Shown here: piece by piece, positions 6,962-7,469 of the stretch
How the letters are laid out: each line of letters begins with the position of its first letter
How positions within the stretch are numbered: position 1 is the first letter of the stretch
Assembly: GCA_018057635.1 (NCBI GenBank)
Contig: JAGPDJ010000107.1
Coordinates: 1-7,469, forward strand
Direction of reading: 5' to 3'
Length of the DNA stretch: 7,469 bases
Source of the DNA: Ferruginibacter sp.
Lineage (GTDB): Bacteria; Bacteroidota; Bacteroidia; Chitinophagales; Chitinophagaceae
Program-made: the position numbers and the translations under genes
The notes under the pieces: generated by a model
Database searches by the model: none
What the model saw: only the letters and a program-made list of their open reading frames with translations
What the model was told of the DNA's origin: nothing

Positions 6962-7469
6962 ATGGGTAAACTCAAACTCAGCAATCTTGCTGAAACACTT
7001 ATAGCATCTGAAATCGTTCGCCTGGGTGCTGCTATCAAAGAGAAAATAAGGCTAGGCGACCACATTTATAATTATACGATCGGTGATTTTGATTCATCAC
7101 AATTTCCCATTCCCCGTCTTTTACAGGAAGAAATTATCCGGGCATATAAAGAGGGTAAAACAACCTATCCGGCTGCCGAAGGCGAACTGGAATTAAGAAA
7201 ATCGGTTTCAGATTTTATTGCAAAATACCAGGCTGTACATTACAGCCCGCATGAAATTCTGATCTCAGCTGGTGGAAGGCCTTTGATATATGCTGTTTAC
7301 AGAACTATTGTTGACAAGGGTGATAAAGTGATTTATCCGGTACCAAGCTGGAACAACAATCATTATATTCATTTTACAGAAGGTGAACACGTTGTTATTG
7401 AATCAAGCAAAGAAAATAATTTTATGCCAACGGCTTCGCAAATAGCCCCGCATGTAAAAGGTGCAACAT
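6962..7469 (+). CDS. Fold-type I PLP-dependent aminotransferase, class I/II (N-terminal part, cut by window edge)
   Basis: ATG 6962 opens a frame of 169 codons to the right edge, starting MGKLKLSNLAETLIASEIV. It matches the N-terminal half of aspartate aminotransferase-like enzymes: a substrate-arm segment around NYTIGDFD (G41-D44), KTTYPAAEGELELR with Tyr69 at the place of the cross-dimer PLP-phosphate tyrosine, the phosphate-binding loop SAGGRP at 102-107, and YPVPSWNNNHY with Trp130 at the position that stacks on the PLP ring. Such enzymes move amino groups between amino acids and 2-oxo acids in the cytoplasm. The catalytic lysine and substrate-carboxylate arginine lie beyond the window, so aspartate, aromatic or other substrates cannot be told apart. 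Family members are about 390-430 residues, so under half is visible. The ATG is supported by the well-placed promoter and by alignment of the first motif; there is no sign of a frameshift. Confidence 0.9.
   Translation, partial: MGKLKLSNLAETLIASEIVRLGAAIKEKIRLGDHIYNYTIGDFDSSQFPIPRLLQEEIIRAYKEGKTTYPAAEGELELRKSVSDFIAKYQAVHYSPHEILISAGGRPLIYAVYRTIVDKGDKVIYPVPSWNNNHYIHFTEGEHVVIESSKENNFMPTASQIAPHVKGAT

Overview
The window looks like chromosomal DNA of a member of the Bacteroidota, plausibly of the Chitinophagaceae type. Three signs support this. A very large secreted protein ends in a type IX secretion (T9SS) type A sorting domain. Promoter-like elements follow the Bacteroidota pattern (TTTG, about 20 bp, TAnnTTTG). 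The spacers are very AT-rich and lack strong Shine-Dalgarno sites. The genus cannot be named from the sequence alone.

Layout from left to right. (1) Positions 1-994, minus strand: the N-terminal 331 codons of paaZ, the bifunctional aldehyde dehydrogenase/hydratase of phenylacetate degradation, running off the left edge before its hydratase domain. (2) Positions 995-1578: a long AT-rich spacer with a candidate -7 box for paaZ and an 18-bp inverted repeat, and no gene. (3) Positions 1579-5799, plus strand: one 1406-residue secreted protein with a signal peptide, a charged linker, an Asp-box (BNR/sortilin-like) beta-propeller region of about 700 residues, six SprB-like repeats each carrying a cysteine pair, and a T9SS C-terminal domain. 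A 16-bp perfect hairpin with a T-rich tail follows it. (4) Positions 6029-6616, minus strand: adk, adenylate kinase, convergent with the secreted-protein gene. (5) Positions 6617-6961: a divergent promoter region. (6) Positions 6962-7469, plus strand: the N-terminal 169 codons of a fold-type I PLP aminotransferase, running off the right edge and preceded by a well-spaced Bacteroidota promoter.

The four genes alternate in strand and look like separate transcription units. Nothing in the sequence links them into one pathway. No mobile element, CRISPR array, tRNA or rRNA was seen. The most interesting object is the modular T9SS cargo with its homogenising repeat array. I do not see convincing evidence for a novel multi-gene system here.
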